A DNA stretch of 64,000 bases from Azoarcus sp. Lineage in GTDB: Bacteria > Pseudomonadota > Gammaproteobacteria > Burkholderiales > Rhodocyclaceae. The position numbers and the translations under genes are program-made. The stretch is taken from positions 1 through 64,000 of the forward strand of contig JAUVVG010000014.1 of the NCBI GenBank assembly GCA_030604735.1, written 5' to 3'. Below the pieces are notes generated by a model. It saw nothing but the letters and a program-made list of their open reading frames with translations, did not search any database and was not told the DNA's origin. Numbering within the stretch: position 1 is the stretch's first letter; every line of letters begins with the position of its first letter. This document shows positions 55,157 through 64,000 of the stretch, in pieces.

Positions 55157-56062
55157 ATGATGCTCGTCCGGCTCAAACAGGATCTCGCCAACCTTGCCTT
55201 GCCGGCGGTTCAGATCGGCACGGTCGCGGCCGCGCTCGCCATCGACGAGGCCTGGGGCACCCTCGCCGGCCTGGGGATGCTGATGGGCACCGGCCTGTAC
55301 GGCTGGCTACGCTCGATCCGCCATGCCCGGTTGATCCTGGACACCCCGACCGCGCGCATCGCCTCGGCCGCCCAGGGCTATACCGAATTGCGTGGCCGCG
55401 GCTCTCCACTCGCCGGCACCCCCTTGTTGTCTCCGGTCAACGGACTGCCGCTGATCTGGTACCGGGTCGTGACCCAGCGCAAGCAGCGCGACGGCAAGTG
55501 GCGACATGTCGGAACGGTAGAGAGCGACGCCTCCTTCGTGCTGGACGATGGTTCCGGCCTGGTCGCGGTCGATCCGGAAGGTGCCGACATGCTGGTGCGG
55601 CGTCGCGATGTTTTCAACGAGGGCGACACCCGCCATACCCAGTGGTCGCTGATCGCGAACGACCCGATCTATGTGATCGGCGAATTCGCCACTTTGGGCA
55701 GCATTACCCCCGTATTCGACACCCGCGCCCAGATTCGCGATCTGCTCGCCGATTGGAAGGCCGACCGCAAGCAACTGCTCGAACGCTTCGACCTGGACGG
55801 CGACGGCGAAATCAGCCTGGAGGAATGGGAGCTTGCCCGAGCCCAGGCCAGGCGCGAGGTCTTGAAACAACGCGGCGAAACCCTGGCCACCGCAGAAGCC
55901 CACATCGTGCGCAAGCCATCCGGACGGCGGCTGTTCCTGATCTCGGACCTGGACCCGGCCCTGATCGCCCGCCGCTACCGCCTGTGGGGGCTTTTCCACG
56001 CCGTGGTGTTTCTGGGCTCGGGTGCGGCCGCGGCGTGGTTCAATCAGATCGGGACGTTCTGA
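55157..56062 (+). CDS. GIDE-domain membrane protein with EF-hand
   Basis: The 301-residue protein has an N-terminal hydrophobic region (about 14-50), a GIDE-like domain (about 60-190; GSPLAGTPLLSPVNGLPLIW, FVLDDGSGLVAVDPEGADML), and a C-terminal helix (about 275-295). Residues 212-223 (DLDGDGEISLEE) form a perfect EF-hand calcium loop, not part of the usual GIDE architecture. It lies beside lemA (192 bp gap), the typical pairing for bacterial GIDE-family proteins. Function unknown; the EF-hand suggests calcium-dependent conformational control. Confidence 0.74.
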   Translation: MMLVRLKQDLANLALPAVQIGTVAAALAIDEAWGTLAGLGMLMGTGLYGWLRSIRHARLILDTPTARIASAAQGYTELRGRGSPLAGTPLLSPVNGLPLIWYRVVTQRKQRDGKWRHVGTVESDASFVLDDGSGLVAVDPEGADMLVRRRDVFNEGDTRHTQWSLIANDPIYVIGEFATLGSITPVFDTRAQIRDLLADWKADRKQLLERFDLDGDGEISLEEWELARAQARREVLKQRGETLATAEAHIVRKPSGRRLFLISDLDPALIARRYRLWGLFHAVVFLGSGAAAAWFNQIGTF

Positions 56063-56094
56063 TACCCACGCCAGCTGCGCATCGCCCGCGCCCG

Positions 56095-56166
56095 TTCGCG
56101 GCTTGCGCCGCTCCCACACCGTCCCCGGACGTCAGAACAACCGGTAGGAGCCACGCAAGTGGCGAA
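56095..56166. repeat. Inverted pair of REP-like elements
   Basis: One REP unit (56095-56117) matches the 49.2-kb repeats with one base changed in the tail (CCCAC). A second, diverged and inverted unit lies at 56144-56166 (GTAGGAGCCACGCAAGTGGC). They fill the gap between the convergent GIDE and uup genes. Confidence 0.8.
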
Positions 56167-56186
56167 CCGCCACCTCAGGACAACAG

Positions 56187-58118
56187 TCAGCCGCCCGCCT
56201 TGTCCTCCAGCGCCTCCCAGCGAGCCATCGCCGCCTCGATCTCGTTCTCTAGCGCGTCTAGCCGCGCCTTGATGGTCACGACTTCGTCTGGATTCTGCTG
56301 ATACAGGCTCGGGTCGGCGAGCCGCTGGTGCAGTCCTGCCTGCTCGGCCTCAAGCGCGCTGATCCGCTCGGGCAGCGCTTCGAGCTCACGTTTCTCGTTG
56401 AACGACAGCTTGACCGGTTTAGCCTGAGCCGCAGGTTTGGCCTGTGTGGCACCCGCTGCGGATGCGGCAGACGCCGCCTTGGCGCGGTCAGCCTTGCCCT
56501 GCTCGCGCTCACGCGCCTCCCGTGCGTCACGGACGCGCAGCCAGTCCTCGTAACCACCGGCATACTCGCCCCAGTGCCCCTCCCCCTCGGAGGCGATCAC
56601 CTGGGTCACCACGTTGTCCAGAAAAGCCCGGTCATGGCTGACCAGGAACAAGGTGCCCTGGTAGGACGCCAGCAGGTCTTCGAGCAGGTCCAGGGTCTCG
56701 ATGTCGAGGTCATTGGTCGGTTCGTCCAGCACCATCACATTGGCCGGGCGGGCGAACAGGCGCGCCAGCAGCAAGCGGTTGCGCTCGCCGCCGGACAACG
56801 ACTTGACCGGCGAGCGTGCCCGCTGCGGCGCGAACAGGAAGTCCCCCAGATAACCGATCACATGCTTCTTCTCGCCCCCGATCTCGACGAAATCCGAGCC
56901 CGGGCTGATCACCTCGGTCAATGGCAGCTCCGGGTCCAGCTGGGCGCGCAACTGGTCGAAGTAGGCGACCGTCTGACGGGTGCCGCGCCGCACGCTGCCG
57001 CTGTCGGGTTCGATCTCACCCAGGATCAGCTTGAGCAAGGTGGTCTTGCCCGAGCCGTTCGGCCCGACCAGGCCGATCCGGTCGCCGCGCATGATGCGGG
57101 TCGAGAAATCGCGCACGATCGCCCGCTCGCCATAGTGCTTGGAGACATCGGTCAGCTCGGCCACCATCTGGCCGCTCTGCTCGCCCTTGTCCACCGCCAG
57201 CCTGACATTGCCCAGGCGGTCGCGCCGGGCTGCACGCTCACGCCGCAAGGCCTCCAGACGCCTGACCCGACCCTCGTTACGGGTGCGGCGTGCCTCCACG
57301 CCCTTGCGGATCCAGACCTCTTCCTGCGCCAGCAGCTTGTCGAAGCGCGACGCGGCCTTGTCCTCGGCGTCGAGTTCCTCCGCCTTGCGCCGCTGGTAGT
57401 CGCTGAAGCGTCCCGGATAGCTGCCCAGCCGTCCGCGGTCGAGTTCGATGATACGGGTCGCGATATTGTCCAGGAACACCCGGTCGTGGGTGATCACGAC
57501 CACCGCACCGCGAAAGTCGCGAATCAAGCCCTCCAGCCAGAGAATGCCGTCGATATCCAGATGGTTGGTCGGCTCGTCCAGCAACAGCAGGTCCGGTTCG
57601 CCCACCAGCGCCCGTGCCAGCGATACCCGCTTGATCCCGCCCCCGGACAGACTGCCGACCAGGACGTCGCCGGAAAGGCCGAGCTTGAGCAGGGTCTCGT
57701 CCACCCGCTGGTTGAGCCGCCAGGCGTCTGCCTGCTCGACCTGTTGCTGCAAGGCTTCCAGGCGTGCCATCGTTTCCGGCGACGGCGTATCGGCCACCGC
57801 ATGCATCGCGGCGTGGTAGTCGACCAGCAGCCCGGCAGCGTCGCCCAGCCCATCCGCGACCGTGGCGAACACGTCCCGGTCCAGCGGAAAATCCGGCTCC
57901 TGCGGCACATAGGCGACTTTCAGGCCGTCCTGGCGCCAGATCGCGCCGTCGTCCAGCGTGGTATGGCCGACCAGGGCCTTGAGAAAACTGGACTTGCCCG
58001 AACCGTTGCGGCCGATCAACGCCACCCGCTCGCCGGCGTCCAGCTGAAAGGCGGCGTGATCGAGCAGGTCCACATGCCCGAAGGCCAGACACGCGTTATC
58101 GACTGTGAGCAAGGGCAT
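56187..58118 (-). CDS. uup: ABC-F ATPase Uup
   Basis: The 643-residue cytoplasmic ABC-F protein has two ATPase cassettes: Walker A GRNGSGKSS (about 36-44) with signature LSGGGIKR and LLLDEPTNHLD, then GPNGSGKTT (about 355) with LSGGERNR and MVLDEPTNDLD. The long basic linker lies between them, and the C-terminal coiled coil with ISALEAEQAGLHQRLADPSL is the Uup-specific DNA-binding tail. Uup affects transposon precise excision and ribosome/replication stress. The first cassette's signature LSGGGIKR departs from the usual LSGGxxxR pattern only in the fifth position. No TM segments. Confidence 0.92.
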   Translation of the reverse strand: MPLLTVDNACLAFGHVDLLDHAAFQLDAGERVALIGRNGSGKSSFLKALVGHTTLDDGAIWRQDGLKVAYVPQEPDFPLDRDVFATVADGLGDAAGLLVDYHAAMHAVADTPSPETMARLEALQQQVEQADAWRLNQRVDETLLKLGLSGDVLVGSLSGGGIKRVSLARALVGEPDLLLLDEPTNHLDIDGILWLEGLIRDFRGAVVVITHDRVFLDNIATRIIELDRGRLGSYPGRFSDYQRRKAEELDAEDKAASRFDKLLAQEEVWIRKGVEARRTRNEGRVRRLEALRRERAARRDRLGNVRLAVDKGEQSGQMVAELTDVSKHYGERAIVRDFSTRIMRGDRIGLVGPNGSGKTTLLKLILGEIEPDSGSVRRGTRQTVAYFDQLRAQLDPELPLTEVISPGSDFVEIGGEKKHVIGYLGDFLFAPQRARSPVKSLSGGERNRLLLARLFARPANVMVLDEPTNDLDIETLDLLEDLLASYQGTLFLVSHDRAFLDNVVTQVIASEGEGHWGEYAGGYEDWLRVRDAREAREREQGKADRAKAASAASAAGATQAKPAAQAKPVKLSFNEKRELEALPERISALEAEQAGLHQRLADPSLYQQNPDEVVTIKARLDALENEIEAAMARWEALEDKAGG

Positions 58119-58251
58119 GACGAGTCAGATTCCAAAAACCAAGAAAGGTGATGATTCTACCGGCCTGATAACATACGGGTCGAATTGACCGTAATGCAGT
58201 GCACAATTCCAGCGCCCTACCCTGAGCGCGGGAAGTGCCTTCAGGATATCC

Positions 58252-60336
58252 ATGGAAGCAGTAATCAAACAGTTCGGCCAACCGGATCAGGACGAAGTCC
58301 AGGTCTGGAGCGCCTTCATCAACAGGATTCGGCCGGTCAGGCCGGACGATACCGAGCGCGCAGCCGAGAACCTGCGCGTGCTCAAGCGTTTGCTGCGTCG
58401 CCGCGAAGACCTGAAAGAACAGGTGCGCGACGCGGTCATCCGGCTGTTCAGGCAACGCAAGGTGGTCTCTCTGTATGTGTCATCGGGGCTGCTGCCCTCC
58501 TCGGGCTTCTTCTCCGAGTCGGCCCGCCGGCTGTCGGACAAGCTGCTGCCCGAGGTCATCGACACCCACTACATGCGCGGCGTGATCGGCGCCTGCTTTC
58601 ACAAGGTGTCCGACGAGGTCTGGGTCAATGCCGTTCCGGATGAAGTCTGGGTCGACTTCATCAACGTGCTTTTCGACCCGACTGTCTCCGAGATCGACCG
58701 CCGCGACCGCAATCGCTTGCCCGACCCGGTCAGCGAGATCATCGAAGCCCTGCGCATGCTGTCCTACCATGTCTCGTCGATCGGCCTAGACCCGGAGCTG
58801 GTTCGCATCGATCCGACCCTGGAGGAGCACGAGTCGCCTTTTTTGGCCCAGAACGCCGAGCTGGTCGGGTTTCTGGCCAACTACAAGGCCTGGTGGCTGG
58901 AGGAAGGCTCGGAGACCGACGACGAGAAGCACCTCGGGGTGATGCTGGACCAGTGCGAGGACGTCGTGTTGCGTATCCGTCGTCGCGCCGCCAAGATGGG
59001 GACCAGTCTGTCGCTGACCTTCAAGCTCGAGCGCCTTCACCAGCACCTGGATCGGATAGGGGTATTGCTCGAATTGCTGCTACAACTGCGCGCCGAACGC
59101 AACATCAACTCGATCGCGCCACAGATCACCCACTTGTTCAAGGAACTGATCCGCGCCGAATGCCGCAAGAACAAGCTCTCGGACTACTGGAGCAAGAACG
59201 TAGAGCTGTTGTCGCTGCGGATGACCGAGAGCGCGAGCAAGACCGGCGAACGCTACATCACCTCCAGCCGCAGCGAGTACTTCGGCATTTTACGATCGGC
59301 CGCGCTGGGGGGGGTCATCATCGCGCTGATGGCGACGCTGAAGGTCGTGCTGAGCTGGCAGGGCTTCGCACCACTGAACGCAGCACTGGCGTTTTGCCTG
59401 AACTACGGCATCGGCTTCGCGCTGATCCATATCCTGGGTGGCACGGTCGCGACCAAGCAGCCGGCAATGACCGCCAACGCAATCGCCGCCTCGATCGGCG
59501 AGGTGCGCGGAAAACATCGTGACCTGGACAACCTGGTCGAGTTGATCACCCGAACGGTACGCAGCCAGCTCGGCGCCATCCTGGGCAACGTCGGGGTGGC
59601 GGTGCCGATGGCGATCCTGATCGGCTGGCTGATCTACCTCGGCTCCGGCACGCATTTCGTCACGCCCGACGAAGCGCACAGGATGCTCGGCGAGGTCAGT
59701 CCGTTCAGCGGTGCGCTGCTGTTCGCCGCGATTGCCGGGGTGTGCCTGTTCCTGTCCGGGTTGATCGCCGGCTATTACGACAATCTCTCGGCCTACGGCC
59801 GGATTCCGCAGCGCCTGTTGCAACTGCGCTGGCCCCGCCGCACGTTCGGCGAGGCACGGATGAATCGGGTCGCGGCCTATGTGGAGAGCAATCTGGGGGC
59901 GCTGGCCGGCAACTTCTTCTTCGGCTTTCTGCTCGGCGGCGTGACTGCGCTGGGGGTGCTGTTCGGGCTGCCGCTGGACATCCGCCATATCGCTTTCTCG
60001 TCGGCCTATGTCGGCCATGCCCTGATCAGCCTGGAGTTCGGCCTGCCCTTGCAGCTTGCCGCGCTATCGCTGCTCGGCGTGCTGCTGATCGGCATGGTCA
60101 ATCTCACGGTCAGCTTCAGCCTGACACTGTCGGTGGCGATGCGTGCCCGTCGCATCACCTTCGCCCAGAGCCAGGAGCTGATCAGCCTGATCTTCCAGCG
60201 TCTGTTGCGCGCCCCCCGCGACTTCTTCCTGCCCCCACCCCGTGATTCGAAACCGACCGAGCAGCTTGACGAGTCCAAAGTGGACGAAAACGAGCCGACG
60301 CTTGGCGAGAAATCCGATCAAGCCCAACGTATCTGA
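58252..60336 (+). CDS. Gcr-type site-specific recombinase family membrane protein
   Basis: The 694-residue protein matches the family annotated as site-specific recombinase (PF10136, from gonococcal Gcr). It lacks any tyrosine or serine recombinase motif. The first half (about 1-360) is soluble and helical (VLKRLLRRREDLKEQVRDAV, SLTFKLERLHQHLDRIGVLL); the second half has about eight membrane helices, such as GGVIIALMATLKVVL, NVGVAVPMAILIGWLIYL and FFFGFLLGGVTALGVLFG. It is thus an integral inner-membrane protein of unknown role. AGGAT lies 4 nt before the ATG. It is divergent from uup. Confidence 0.85.
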   Translation: MEAVIKQFGQPDQDEVQVWSAFINRIRPVRPDDTERAAENLRVLKRLLRRREDLKEQVRDAVIRLFRQRKVVSLYVSSGLLPSSGFFSESARRLSDKLLPEVIDTHYMRGVIGACFHKVSDEVWVNAVPDEVWVDFINVLFDPTVSEIDRRDRNRLPDPVSEIIEALRMLSYHVSSIGLDPELVRIDPTLEEHESPFLAQNAELVGFLANYKAWWLEEGSETDDEKHLGVMLDQCEDVVLRIRRRAAKMGTSLSLTFKLERLHQHLDRIGVLLELLLQLRAERNINSIAPQITHLFKELIRAECRKNKLSDYWSKNVELLSLRMTESASKTGERYITSSRSEYFGILRSAALGGVIIALMATLKVVLSWQGFAPLNAALAFCLNYGIGFALIHILGGTVATKQPAMTANAIAASIGEVRGKHRDLDNLVELITRTVRSQLGAILGNVGVAVPMAILIGWLIYLGSGTHFVTPDEAHRMLGEVSPFSGALLFAAIAGVCLFLSGLIAGYYDNLSAYGRIPQRLLQLRWPRRTFGEARMNRVAAYVESNLGALAGNFFFGFLLGGVTALGVLFGLPLDIRHIAFSSAYVGHALISLEFGLPLQLAALSLLGVLLIGMVNLTVSFSLTLSVAMRARRITFAQSQELISLIFQRLLRAPRDFFLPPPRDSKPTEQLDESKVDENEPTLGEKSDQAQRI

Positions 60337-60444
60337 CCATTTTTTTGGACCTCATCCGCTCATCGAGGCCAGGTTCCGTCGGCCTCGGCCTCATCGGACG
60401 AAGTCAGTCTTCGCGCCGTCGCCTTGCCATCAACACCGTCGAGC

Positions 60445-60474
60445 TTGGTAAGCCCGCAGCTAACCAGCTAGAAT
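60445..60474 (+). promoter_or_regulatory. Candidate sigma70 promoter of tRNA-Arg
   Basis: TTGGTA (60445-60450) and TAGAAT (60469-60474) are 18 nt apart; the -10 ends 8 nt before the tRNA 5' end. Both boxes are near-consensus. Confidence 0.55.
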
Positions 60475-60482
60475 TGCGCCCT

Positions 60483-60557
60483 CTCTCCGTAGTTCAATGG
60501 ATAGAACGGCCGCCTCCTAAGCGGCAGATACAGGTTCGATTCCTGTCGGGGGGACCA
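60483..60557 (+). tRNA. tRNA-Arg (anticodon CCU)
   Basis: The 75-nt cloverleaf has acceptor CTCTCCG/CGGGGGG (with G-U pairs), D-arm GTTC...GAAC, anticodon stem GCCGC/GCGGC with loop CTCCTAA (anticodon CCT, reading AGG), T-arm ACAGG/CCTGT and an encoded CCA (60555-60557). Confidence 0.95.
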
Positions 60558-60649
60558 ACCAAATAGCAGCAACGGCTGGAATGGTCTGGCTCATCGGTCG
60601 GCCCGAAACCGGACGTCGGTTAGAGTTTCTTTCTGAGGGGAGTCACTGC

Positions 60650-60991
60650 ATGGGATTCTGGATCAGGAGTTTCGTCGTTTTGCTGATCTCGGCCTGGTTC
60701 GGCGCGAGCGCACTGGCCGAGGATTACTACGTCGAAATCACGAACAAGACCGGTTTCACCATCTACTACATGTACGTCAGTCCAGCCGAATCGACCGACT
60801 GGGAAGAAGACTTACTTGGCGAGGATGTGCTGATGAACGGGACCAAGCGCCGGGTGAATCTCAACGGCTACAGTAGTCCGGTTTTCGACATCAAGCTGGT
60901 CGACGAAGACGGAGACAGCTACACCTTCTGGAAAGTGGATGTTTCCAAGAAGGATATCGTTGTCAGGTTTGAAGACATGGACAAGAAGTAA
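60650..60991 (+). CDS. Small secreted protein of unknown function
   Basis: The 113-residue product has a Sec signal (about 1-23, ending in SALA) and a beta-rich mature part starting EDYYVEITNKTGFTIYYMYV, with an acidic middle (AESTDWEEDLLGED). It probably folds as a small Ig-like or beta-sandwich domain. GAGGGGAG lies 8 nt before the ATG. No cysteines in the mature chain. I cannot name a function. Confidence 0.72.
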   Translation: MGFWIRSFVVLLISAWFGASALAEDYYVEITNKTGFTIYYMYVSPAESTDWEEDLLGEDVLMNGTKRRVNLNGYSSPVFDIKLVDEDGDSYTFWKVDVSKKDIVVRFEDMDKK

Positions 60992-61041
60992 GAAAAAAAC
61001 ATGTCAGACCCAGGCGCGCTCGAGCTTTCTCGAGAACGGGC

Positions 61042-61824
61042 TCACAGGCGCGCCAGCATCGCCCGCAGGAACTCGACCGGGATCGCGTAGCTGATGCCCG
61101 ACGGGTCGTTCAGCACGTTTTCCTTGGTGGACTTGATGAACACCATGTTGATCACACCGATCACCCGGCCGGTATCGGGCTCATAGACCGGACTGCCGCT
61201 GTTGCCCGGATAGGCGGTGGCATCGAGCTGGAAGATGCGGAACGGGTCGCTGCCTAGACGGCGGATCAAGGCCGGGTCGAGTTCGCGGGCCCGGGCTTGC
61301 GGAATCCCGATCGGCGTGATCGCGGCGATGATGCCGCGGTGGGTGACCGGAGAGAAGCCAAGCGCATTGCCGATCGGAAAACCGGTGAAGGCGATGTCCT
61401 GGCCTTCACGAACGGTCGCGTCGGAGAGCGAGAGCGCCGGCAGCTGCGCGCCATCGAAACGCAACACGGCCAGATCCCGGCCATCCTCGCGTGCCACGAC
61501 GGTCGCCGGCCGGACCGAAACCGAATTCGGGTTGTCCCCCGGAATCGCGATCGCAATCGTCTCGAGCTGGTCTGCGGCCAGCACCTTGGGCAGCACATGG
61601 GCGTTGGTCGCGACCAGGCGGCCGTTGCCGACCACAAAACCGGTTCCCAGAAAATTGAAGGACGGGTTGCGGGTGCGCTGGAAGGTGCCTACCGCGACGA
61701 TCGACGGTCTGACTCTCGGCACGGTGTCGACGAGCGAGGCCACGACCGATGCCGGCATCGCACCCATCACGGCCAGACCGGTTGCGCGCAGGATGAAATC
61801 TCGTCGTGACGTTACTCGATTCAA
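61042..61824 (-). CDS. Trypsin-like serine protease, exported
   Basis: The 260-residue protein carries the S1/HtrA-like catalytic triad: His in VATNAHVLP, Asp in RDLAVLRF and Ser in YPGNSGSPVYEP. The N terminus is twin-arginine-like (SRRDFILRATGLAVMG), pointing to Tat or Sec export. No PDZ domain follows, unlike DegP. TTG at 61822-61824 is the start: GAGG lies 8 nt upstream and overlaps the end of the transglycosylase gene. The gene is thus coupled to the upstream lytic transglycosylase, so it may process envelope proteins. Confidence 0.86.
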   Translation of the reverse strand: MNRVTSRRDFILRATGLAVMGAMPASVVASLVDTVPRVRPSIVAVGTFQRTRNPSFNFLGTGFVVGNGRLVATNAHVLPKVLAADQLETIAIAIPGDNPNSVSVRPATVVAREDGRDLAVLRFDGAQLPALSLSDATVREGQDIAFTGFPIGNALGFSPVTHRGIIAAITPIGIPQARARELDPALIRRLGSDPFRIFQLDATAYPGNSGSPVYEPDTGRVIGVINMVFIKSTKENVLNDPSGISYAIPVEFLRAMLARL

Positions 61825-61838
61825 GACACTTTCCTCGC

Positions 61839-62972
61839 TCAGGAGCCCGCTTCTGCCACTTTGGTGGTCCGCATGGCGGACATCACGGCGCTGGGGGCGA
61901 CGATCCGCTCATCGAAAGGATGGGCGGTGCGCTGCACCATACCCATGATCCGCTTGACATAGGCCCGGGTCTCGGCGAACGGCGGCACCCCGCGGTAACG
62001 CTCGACCGCGCCTTCACCGGCATTGTAGGCCGCGGCCGCGAGCGCGATGTCACCCTCGAAATAGGCCAGCAACCAGCGCAGGTAAGCGAGCCCGCCGCGG
62101 ATGTTCTGTTCGGGATCGAACGCATTCGCGACACGGAAACGGGCCGCCGTGTCCGGAATCAACTGCATCACCCCCATCGCGTTCTTGGGGGATACCGCGG
62201 CGGGGTTGAGCGCCGACTCGGTCAGCGCGATCGCCAGCGCCAGACTCGGACTGACCTGATACTCCGGGGCGAGATCGATCACCAGCCGCGCGATGCGCTG
62301 CCGCTCGGGCGAAAAGCGACTGATCCGCTCGGCCAGATTCCAAGGACTGTCGGCGAAGATGTCCGGCTGCCGGGCGAGGCAATCCGGCAGGACGCCGTCG
62401 TCGGAGGCGGTATAGCGCAGCATGCGTTCGGCTTGCTCATGCCCCTTTTCCGCTGCGAGCTTGAACAAGGCGCCAGCATGCCCGTCGTTCCGCTCCATGC
62501 CGCGCCCGTTGGCGTACATCCAGCCCAGCGAATACAAGGCTTCCGCGTCACCCATGCGCGAGGCCTCGCAATACAGCATCGCGGCCTGAGCCGGATCACG
62601 CGGCACACCCTCACCATGCTCGTAGGCGGTCGCCTGCCGGGTCAGGTAACTGGCGTGAAAGGCGAATACCTGTTCGATCGGCGTATCGGCGGGGAGTGTG
62701 ACATCGAAGCCATCCGACGCCTGGGCCGGGCTGGCGAACACGATCAGCGCAGCAAGGCACGATAAGCGACGGGGAAGCGCCCCTGTCGAAAGGGGGGCAC
62801 AACTCGCGGCAAGCCGGCTCGTCCCGGCCTGTCGCACCAAGCTGTGCGGTCGCCGGACGCTCGTGCCCCTGCCTGGCCGATGAAAGAAAGCCGAACGCAG
62901 CGCCCATCGCACAGAGACCCTCCCGGCCAGAAAGGCAAAGACACTGGAGGGAGCAAGGAGCGCGTTGACCAT
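61839..62972 (-). CDS. Sel1-repeat/SLT lytic transglycosylase
   Basis: A 377-residue exported murein hydrolase. From about residue 110 Sel1-like repeats (DPAQAAMLYCEASRMGDAEA, YSLGWMYANGRGMERNDGHA) precede the SLT domain (about 220-360): ALTESALNPAAVSPKNAMG with catalytic Glu in the LTESA motif, GVMQLIPDTAARF, and YNAGEGAVERYRG. The signal peptide appears only at about residues 68-85 (RRLSCLAALIVFASPAQAS), so the ATG at 62972 may be too early; a GTG near 62837 is a candidate. The stop is 14 bp upstream of the protease start. Confidence 0.85.
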   Translation of the reverse strand: MVNALLAPSSVFAFLAGRVSVRWALRSAFFHRPGRGTSVRRPHSLVRQAGTSRLAASCAPLSTGALPRRLSCLAALIVFASPAQASDGFDVTLPADTPIEQVFAFHASYLTRQATAYEHGEGVPRDPAQAAMLYCEASRMGDAEALYSLGWMYANGRGMERNDGHAGALFKLAAEKGHEQAERMLRYTASDDGVLPDCLARQPDIFADSPWNLAERISRFSPERQRIARLVIDLAPEYQVSPSLALAIALTESALNPAAVSPKNAMGVMQLIPDTAARFRVANAFDPEQNIRGGLAYLRWLLAYFEGDIALAAAAYNAGEGAVERYRGVPPFAETRAYVKRIMGMVQRTAHPFDERIVAPSAVMSAMRTTKVAEAGS

Positions 62973-62995
62973 GACTGTGTTCTAGCAGACCGGGC

Positions 62996-64000
<1,005 letters not shown>

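Noticed and set aside
56328-58151. A 607-codon open frame opposite uup
   Set aside because: Antisense shadow of the ABC-F gene with no recognisable motif.

Overview
The window reads as a chromosome segment of a betaproteobacterium, most likely Rhodocyclales (Thauera/Azoarcus/Zoogloea-like). The evidence is the order gyrA-serC-pheA-hisC-tyrA-aroA/cmk-rpsA-ihfB-lapA-lapB-cysM, the set TRZ/ATZ hydrolase-ompA-ubiG-gph, the tmRNA tag ANDERFALAA, a PEP-CTERM surface protein and a DNA that looks GC-rich throughout. No species can be named from the sequence alone.

Region 1 (1-23.8 kb) is housekeeping. On the minus strand it holds infC (with an AUC start), thrS, tRNA-Val(GAC) with a consensus sigma70 promoter, and then a very long co-directional run from gyrA down to a PolB-type exonuclease gene. 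That run carries a serine/aromatic/histidine supraoperon, ribosomal protein S1, IHF-beta, the LPS assembly pair LapA/LapB, cysteine synthase B and a YdbH-YnbE-YdbL lipid-bridge set. Divergently on the plus strand lie a deaminase, an OmpA-family protein, ubiG, gph and the tmRNA gene.

Region 2 (24.3-30.3 kb) is accessory DNA at the 3' end of ssrA. It has the wreck of an AbiEi/AbiEii locus, a GlxA/AraC-type regulator divergent from a vanadium-haloperoxidase/PAP2 enzyme and a methyltransferase, a TauE/SafE transporter and a MaoC hydratase.

Region 3 (30.4-45.2 kb) is the most interesting part. It combines two GNAT-type N-acyl-amino-acid synthase-like genes (32.8 and 44.4 kb), a PP-loop amidotransferase, a long-chain acyl-AMP ligase and a thioester-reductase-like SDR, the last three translationally coupled. 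It also has a glycosyltransferase, a membrane-anchored left-handed beta-helix acyltransferase, a full Lol-like export set (one ATPase, two FtsX/MacB-type permeases, a LolA-like periplasmic carrier and a DUF1302-like outer-membrane barrel) and a PEP-CTERM protein behind a sigma54 -24/-12 promoter. I propose a lipo-amino-acid-derived glycolipid that is made, reduced, decorated and exported to the outer membrane together with a PEP-CTERM (floc/EPS-type) surface system. The stretch of about 38.1-44.4 kb looks lower in GC than its flanks, suggesting mosaic acquisition.

Region 4 (45.2-64 kb) is mixed: an AMIN protein, a nucleotidyltransferase toxin-antitoxin pair, prpE and acuI (propionate/acrylate metabolism) with REP clusters and a degenerate GGDEF response regulator between them, an HDOD protein, an MFS transporter with an overlapping micro-protein, LemA and a GIDE/EF-hand protein, uup, a Gcr-type membrane protein, tRNA-Arg(CCU), a small secreted protein, a lytic transglycosylase with a coupled serine protease, and a nucleotide-sugar dehydrogenase (tviB/wbpO type) that runs off the right edge.
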